From: Candidatus Roizmanbacteria bacterium
GTDB taxonomy: Bacteria > Patescibacteriota > Microgenomatia > UBA1406 > GWC2-37-13
Direction of reading: 5' to 3'
Length of the DNA: 8,458 nucleotides
Assembly (NCBI GenBank): GCA_026395455.1
Contig: JAPLYR010000116.1
Span: 7,427 to 15,884, forward strand
This document shows positions 5,887-8,458 of this stretch, piece after piece (position 1 is the first letter of the stretch; every line of letters begins with the position of its first letter). Under the pieces are notes generated by a model that searched no databases, was not told the origin of the DNA, and saw only the letters and a list, made by a program, of their open reading frames with translations. Both the position numbers and the translations under genes were made by a program.

Positions 5887-6657
5887 ATGATGATTGAAAA
5901 ACGCATTCGATTTGTTATCTCAACAATCGGCCTTACGCTGCTCCTTTTGATCTCCACCTTCTTCTTTTTTGATAAGGCATCTCTCTTTCTTACACTTCTT
6001 ATTTTAGTGAGTTATGGAGCCACATTCTTCTCACTTTATGAAGGAATAGAAAAAATTGAATGGTATATGTTATTTCTTATGCCAGTATTGCTGTCCGTTG
6101 CAATGTACCTCTTTTACTTTCTCTTTCCGGTGCGATGGCTTACGCGTATTCCATTTGTTCTTATATATGCAATTAGCATGTATGCCGTATTACTCTCCTC
6201 CAACATATTTAATGTGGGAGTGGAAAAGAACCTCCAGCTCTACAGAGCGGGCTTTTCTGTCAATTACTTTATTCAAACGATGGTCTTCTTCATATTTGGG
6301 AATGTCCTTGCCTCATTTCACTGGGGTTTTTTGGCAAACGCCATGATCTTTGGCTTTCTTTCATTTGCAATGTCGTTGCAACTGTATTGGAGTATTCGAC
6401 TTGATATGCATTTGCGAAAAGAAGTACTTAATCATGCCTGGCTCACGGCTCTTCTTGTGGGTGAGGGAAGCTTACTATTGTCATTTTTACCCTTGCAAGA
6501 GTCTATTTTTGCGCTCGTAGTAGCCGTGTTGTACTACTGCATAGCAGGTTTAACTCATCTTCATCTTGATGAGAGATTATTTAAGCATAGTGTGCGTGAG
6601 TACGCAACAATCCTTATCGTTATTCTTGCCATATTATTTCTTTCTTTAAGCTGGTAA
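5887..6657 (+). CDS. Polytopic membrane protein of unknown function
   Basis: The 256-residue protein has about eight or nine hydrophobic helices (near 8-28, 31-50, 59-80, 86-105, 124-144, 147-170, 184-203, 205-222 and 238-256), with charged connectors such as EGIEKIE (52-58) and RLDMHLRKE (171-179). The most distinctive part is LSSNIFNVGVEKNLQLYRAG (103-122), between the fourth and fifth helices, the best candidate for a functional loop. From memory, similar NIFNV...RA loops occur in uncharacterised membrane proteins of CPR bacteria, but no family name can be assigned. ATG 5887 and ATG 5890 are both possible starts; neither has a Shine-Dalgarno. The 5-nt gap from yebC implies co-transcription and translational coupling. 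No catalytic motif is visible. Confidence 0.8.
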   Translation: MMIEKRIRFVISTIGLTLLLLISTFFFFDKASLFLTLLILVSYGATFFSLYEGIEKIEWYMLFLMPVLLSVAMYLFYFLFPVRWLTRIPFVLIYAISMYAVLLSSNIFNVGVEKNLQLYRAGFSVNYFIQTMVFFIFGNVLASFHWGFLANAMIFGFLSFAMSLQLYWSIRLDMHLRKEVLNHAWLTALLVGEGSLLLSFLPLQESIFALVVAVLYYCIAGLTHLHLDERLFKHSVREYATILIVILAILFLSLSW

Positions 6658-6731
6658 CCTCAGCCTCATATTAGGCATGTCATGGGTTAGGGGAGAGGGG
6701 AGTAAAAAACATACAAACGTGAATAATATGA

Positions 6732-6784
6732 CCTATAGTATATATATCCTATAGTATCCTATAATATATAATTTACTATAGGAT
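6732..6784. repeat. CCTATAGTAT repeats with 11-bp inverted repeat
   Basis: CCTATAGTAT occurs at 6732-6741 and 6748-6757, with the variant CCTATAATAT at 6758-6767. ATCCTATAGTA (6746-6756) is the exact inverse complement of 6774-6784, separated by 17 nt. Almost pure A+T otherwise, this tract could melt easily or form a cruciform. Confidence 0.8.
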
Positions 6785-6913
6785 TATAATTAAACGTTCG
6801 TGAAGGATTCAAACTACTTGCTCTGAGTATGCCTGAAGCAACACACCTTATAACGTATCAATAGAATAATCAATCTTTATGTGTAGCCGAACACCTTCTT
6901 CTCTGTGGAGAGA

Positions 6914-6922
6914 TGTGGATAA
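6914..6922 (-). promoter_or_regulatory. Perfect DnaA box (TTATCCACA on the minus strand)
   Basis: TGTGGATAA on the plus strand is the complement of the consensus TTATCCACA. It directly follows a small hairpin (TCTCT 6900-6904, loop GTGG, AGAGA 6909-6913). No second close match was found nearby, so it is not shown to be an origin. Confidence 0.5.
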
Positions 6923-6925
6923 CTT

Positions 6926-7165
6926 ACATCGATTTAGCCTCAGTCCTTCTACTTTAGATTGGTATATCAATCTAAATCGATGTTATATATTGATATAGTT
7001 AGTACTAATAATTAGCCTCAAAACCTTCAATTTAGATTGATATTATGCTCTAAATCGAATACATACTCCAGGGAGTATAGTGGCTTTTCTCTTGCAAGGC
7101 GCTACTGATAAATATGCCAATTCTAGCCTCGAAAGTGGTAATTTAGAGCGATATATCAGTCTAAA
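6926..7165. repeat. Three copies of a 42-nt palindrome-bearing element
   Basis: Each copy reads TAGCCTC, 11 nt, TTTAGA, 12 nt, TCTAAA with exactly the same internal spacing: 6935-6976, 7013-7054 and 7124-7165. Spacers of 36 and 69 nt are unrelated. The TTTAGA...TCTAAA part is a 24-bp imperfect palindrome; in copy 1 it is nine perfect pairs around GTATAT. Copies 1 and 2 also share TCGA after the palindrome. Copy 1 is flanked by a perfect 12-bp inverted repeat (6926-6937 with 6972-6983) that competes for the same right arm. Confidence 0.88.
7063..7078. repeat. Short perfect palindrome between elements 2 and 3
   Basis: ATACTCC (7063-7069) and GGAGTAT (7072-7078) are inverse complements around AG. 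As RNA it would fold as a 6-bp stem with loop CAGG. Confidence 0.7.
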
Positions 7166-7220
7166 CTTAGTACATATAAAGTGACTACAATTAACTCCTT
7201 TTAGGTAATGGAAAGTGGTA
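7131..7220 (+). repeat. Direct repeat GAAAGTGGTA, 80 nt apart
   Basis: The 10-mer GAAAGTGGTA occurs at 7131-7140 (inside element 3) and at 7211-7220. Confidence 0.7.
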
Positions 7221-7319
7221 GATGACGATACAACATTCAACTAAGAAGAGTTCATGTTTGTATGATGATATAACAATAATAGGACGTTTATCAGAGGAGG
7301 AGTGGATCTCTATTCCCCT

Positions 7320-7389
7320 GAATATAGTTATATATTCATTTATTCTACCCCTGAGGGTTTTGCGAGATTTAGACATAAATTCCCGCAAA
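7320..7389. repeat. Two consecutive stem-loops flanked by CCCCTGA direct repeats
   Basis: GAATATA (7320-7326) pairs with TATATTC (7331-7337) around a GTTA loop. TTTGCG (7359-7364) pairs with CGCAAA (7384-7389), enclosing a second stem ATTTA (7367-7371) with TAAAT (7376-7380) and loop GACA. CCCCTGA occurs at 7315-7321 and 7348-7354. The region may be transcribed as structured RNA or act as DNA sites. Confidence 0.6.
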
Positions 7390-7403
7390 GAGAAGGATAT
7401 GCA

Positions 7404-7435
7404 TAACGTCGTATAATGTATCTTTTACGACGTTA
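7404..7435. repeat. 32-bp near-perfect palindrome with Xer/dif-site geometry
   Basis: A 13-nt left arm (7404-7416, ending TATAA) and a 13-nt right arm (7423-7435) are inverse complements at 12 of 13 positions. The central hexamer is TGTATC. Two 11-bp arms around 6 bp (7406-7433) is the layout of chromosome dimer resolution sites, and the E. coli dif centre is TGTATA. The right arm lacks the conserved TTATG start, so the assignment is tentative. Confidence 0.45.
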
Positions 7436-7476
7436 CTCACGGCTAAAAGAGGGGGGTTGGGTATGATATACATTGC

Positions 7477-7490
7477 ACATTAATTAATGT
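7477..7490. repeat. Perfect 14-bp palindrome ACATTAATTAATGT
   Basis: The sequence equals its own complement. Its core CATTAATTAAT recurs at 7636-7646. Confidence 0.7.
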
Positions 7491-7589
7491 ATTCATAGTT
7501 AATTCTTTTTTATTTATACTTTCCTTCTTGCCTATACTTCCCCATTAATTCTCTCCCTATTATTATCTGTCTGATGATAAGGTTTGTAA

Positions 7590-7628
7590 TTACCGCAATT
7601 TACCGCAAAGAGATTGTTATGACAATCT
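7590..7628. repeat. TTACCGCAA tandem pair followed by a hairpin
   Basis: TTACCGCAA occurs at 7590-7598 and 7600-7608. It is followed by AGATTGT (7611-7617), loop TATG and ACAATCT (7622-7628), a perfect 7-bp stem. CCGCAAAGAGA (7603-7613) also occurs at 7383-7393, so the block is shared with the stem-loop area upstream. Confidence 0.75.
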
Positions 7629-7714
7629 AATCTATCATTAATTAATTATTATTTATTTCTATGCCCTGCTCTGTTGCCACTCTTTTGAGGCTGAGAGGGT
7701 TAGACTAAGGAAAT

Positions 7715-7836
7715 CACTAAATACTAAACACTAAACCCTAAACAAATTTAAAATTCTAAATGAATCAAAAATAAAATTATCTTCTAGGAATTTAGGATTT
7801 TGTATTGGTTTGATTAGGATTTAGAGTTTAGTGTTT
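7715..7836. repeat. CCCTAAA-like heptad array forming half of a large imperfect inverted repeat
   Basis: Four tandem heptads lie at 7715-7742: CACTAAA, TACTAAA, CACTAAA, CCCTAAA. The last two with flanks (7726-7742) are complementary to 7820-7836 at 16 of 17 positions. An inner segment, 7750-7761, matches 7790-7801 at 11 of 12. The whole could fold as one long hairpin with an internal loop and a 28-nt apical loop. It is followed by a T-rich tract (7834-7846), so it might also stop transcription. Confidence 0.8.
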
Positions 7837-7937
7837 TTAATTTTTTAAAGAAAGATCATAATTACGCCGAAGCAACAAAATGATAATAAACGGAGCAAAT
7901 TATTGAATGAGGAGTCGATATATAACCGTTGTCTCTA

Positions 7938-7943
7938 TATAAT
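7938..7943 (+). promoter_or_regulatory. Consensus -10 box of the IMPase-family gene
   Basis: This is a perfect TATAAT. Its last base is 8 nt before the A of ATG 7952, so transcription would start at or next to the start codon. No recognisable -35 lies 16-18 nt upstream. Confidence 0.55.
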
Positions 7944-7951
7944 GTATATAT

Positions 7952-8458
7952 ATGCTCACTATCCTTGAACAATCTGCACGTGCCGCTGGAGATGTCGTTT
8001 TATCTTACTTTCATAAGGAGTCACACATTACTCATAAGACATCACATCAAAATATTGTTACTGCAGCAGACCTAGCCAGTCAAGAGTTAATTAAAAAGAC
8101 AATAATAAGTGAGTTGGCAAAAAAAGGTGTAGTTGAGAGTGAAATAGGCTTTATTGGTGAAGAACGCTTAGAAACAAAAGGAACAAAACATTTATTTATC
8201 ATCGATCCACTTGACGGTACCAGTAATTTTGCATCAGGTCTTGACTATTTTTGTATTTCTATTGCTCATGTAGAAAATGGAGTTCTTGCCAATGCAGTTA
8301 TATACTGGCCAAGCAGAGATATTTTGTACTATGCTCAAGCAGGAAAAGGTGCGTTTAAGAAATGTAAAGGAATGGAACCAGTGCCGTTATTGGTCCATAA
8401 CGAACTACTTGAAAACTCAGTGGTATTTACATACCTTTCATCACAAAAGAAATATAGA
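7952..8458 (+). CDS. Inositol-monophosphatase-family protein, N-terminal 169 residues
   Basis: The gene runs off the window; about 90-100 residues of a typical 260-residue member are missing. The family hydrolyses phosphate esters such as myo-inositol 1-phosphate, fructose 1,6-bisphosphate or 3'-phosphoadenosine 5'-phosphate, using Mg2+. Visible motifs are NIVTAADLASQE (34-45), GEE (69-71) with metal-binding Glu70, and IDPLDGTSNF (84-93) with metal ligands Asp85 and Asp88. The third ligand motif (WDxxAG) would lie beyond the edge. ATG 7952 is forced because an in-frame TAA sits at 7940-7942. There is no Shine-Dalgarno; a TATAAT at 7938-7943 points to a leaderless mRNA. The substrate (SuhB-, CysQ- or FBPase-like) cannot be told from this part. 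Confidence 0.92.
   Translation, partial: MLTILEQSARAAGDVVLSYFHKESHITHKTSHQNIVTAADLASQELIKKTIISELAKKGVVESEIGFIGEERLETKGTKHLFIIDPLDGTSNFASGLDYFCISIAHVENGVLANAVIYWPSRDILYYAQAGKGAFKKCKGMEPVPLLVHNELLENSVVFTYLSSQKKYR

Larger units (their letters stand above)
6658..7951. other. 1294-nt intergenic region rich in repeats and palindromes, no convincing gene
   Basis: The three longest frames here (64-65 codons at 7043-7240, 7191-7388 and 7222-7416) overlap each other on both strands, have no recognisable motif or good ribosome site, and run through palindromes, so none is accepted. The region contains AT-rich CCTATAGTAT repeats (6732-6784), a DnaA box (6914-6922), three 42-nt palindrome-bearing elements (6935-7165), a dif-like palindrome (7404-7435), TTACCGCAA repeats and a hairpin (7590-7628), and a heptad-rich inverted repeat (7715-7836). 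The hexamer AGCCTC occurs at 6662, 6936, 7014 and 7125, and inverted at 7687. No tRNA, rRNA, tmRNA, RNase P or SRP RNA core motif was seen. Confidence 0.75.

Noticed and set aside
6655..6689. Terminator after the polytopic membrane gene
   Set aside because: TAACC/GGTTA and GCCT/AGGC can pair, but the stem is broken and followed by a G-rich tract rather than a T-run.
6684..6702. G-quadruplex (GGG, GGGG, GGGG)
   Set aside because: Only three G-runs are present; four are needed for a single-strand quadruplex.
6795..6830. tRNA-like T-loop on the minus strand (GTTTGAATCC)
   Set aside because: The C of the TTC loop is a T, the flanking stem does not pair, and no acceptor or anticodon arms could be built.
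6926..7165. CRISPR array
   Set aside because: Only three units, interiors differ strongly between copies, spacers are 36 and 69 nt, and no cas gene is present.
7347..7361. Terminator CCC-TGA-GGG followed by TTTT
   Set aside because: The stem is only three to four pairs and no upstream gene needs it.
7043..7388. Two 65-codon minus-strand frames (7043-7240 and 7191-7388)
   Set aside because: They overlap each other and the repeat elements, with no motif, membrane helix or ribosome site; they look like chance openings.
7222..7416. 64-codon plus-strand frame starting MTIQHSTKK
   Set aside because: No family motif, no convincing ribosome site (only GGA about 9 nt upstream), and it runs through several palindromes and overlaps opposite-strand frames of equal size.

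Overview
The window is an AT-rich bacterial segment read with the standard code: TGA is used as a stop for the antiporter gene and for the 65-residue membrane protein, so this is not the UGA-Gly code of Gracilibacteria or Absconditabacteria. Several signs suggest an uncultured Patescibacteria/CPR lineage, most like Microgenomates. These are a secreted Cys-rich protein with a Pro-Thr linker, a diverged LytR-CpsA-Psr-like protein, weak or absent Shine-Dalgarno sites, and many short membrane proteins of unknown function. The placement is an inference from protein style and is not proven.

Layout. (1) 2-1223, + strand: the C-terminal end of a secreted chymotrypsin-fold serine protease, then a membrane-anchored protein with 18 cysteines, closed by a clear intrinsic terminator (1246-1274). 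(2) 1294-4150, + strand: a new promoter, then a three-gene operon with a KefB/KefC-type cation:proton antiporter carrying a TrkA-N domain, an LCP/LytR_C-like membrane-anchored protein that overlaps it by ATGA, and a 65-residue membrane protein. (3) 4114-5014, - strand: a TPR protein gene that converges on and overlaps the operon. It holds an 88-bp tandem duplication that now breaks the reading frame. (4) 5015-5161: divergent promoters. (5) 5162-6657, + strand: yebC (TACO1 family) and, 5 nt later, a polytopic membrane protein. (6) 6658-7951: a 1294-nt stretch with no convincing gene but many repeats, palindromes and hairpins. (7) 7952 to the window end, + strand: the start of an inositol-monophosphatase-family gene, probably read from a leaderless mRNA.

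The genes form three functional groups: an exported protease with a Cys-rich surface protein, an envelope/ion-homeostasis operon, and housekeeping genes (yebC, IMPase).

The most unusual parts are these. The TPR gene's two repeat copies have diverged mostly at synonymous sites, yet a single extra base throws it out of frame. The long intergenic region carries three copies of a 42-nt element (TAGCCTC, 11 nt, TTTAGA, 12 nt, TCTAAA), a 32-bp near-perfect palindrome with Xer/dif-site geometry, a perfect DnaA box, and CCCTAAA-like heptads that form half of a large inverted repeat. It looks like a replication/recombination-related or repeat-invaded locus, but no single known element explains it.
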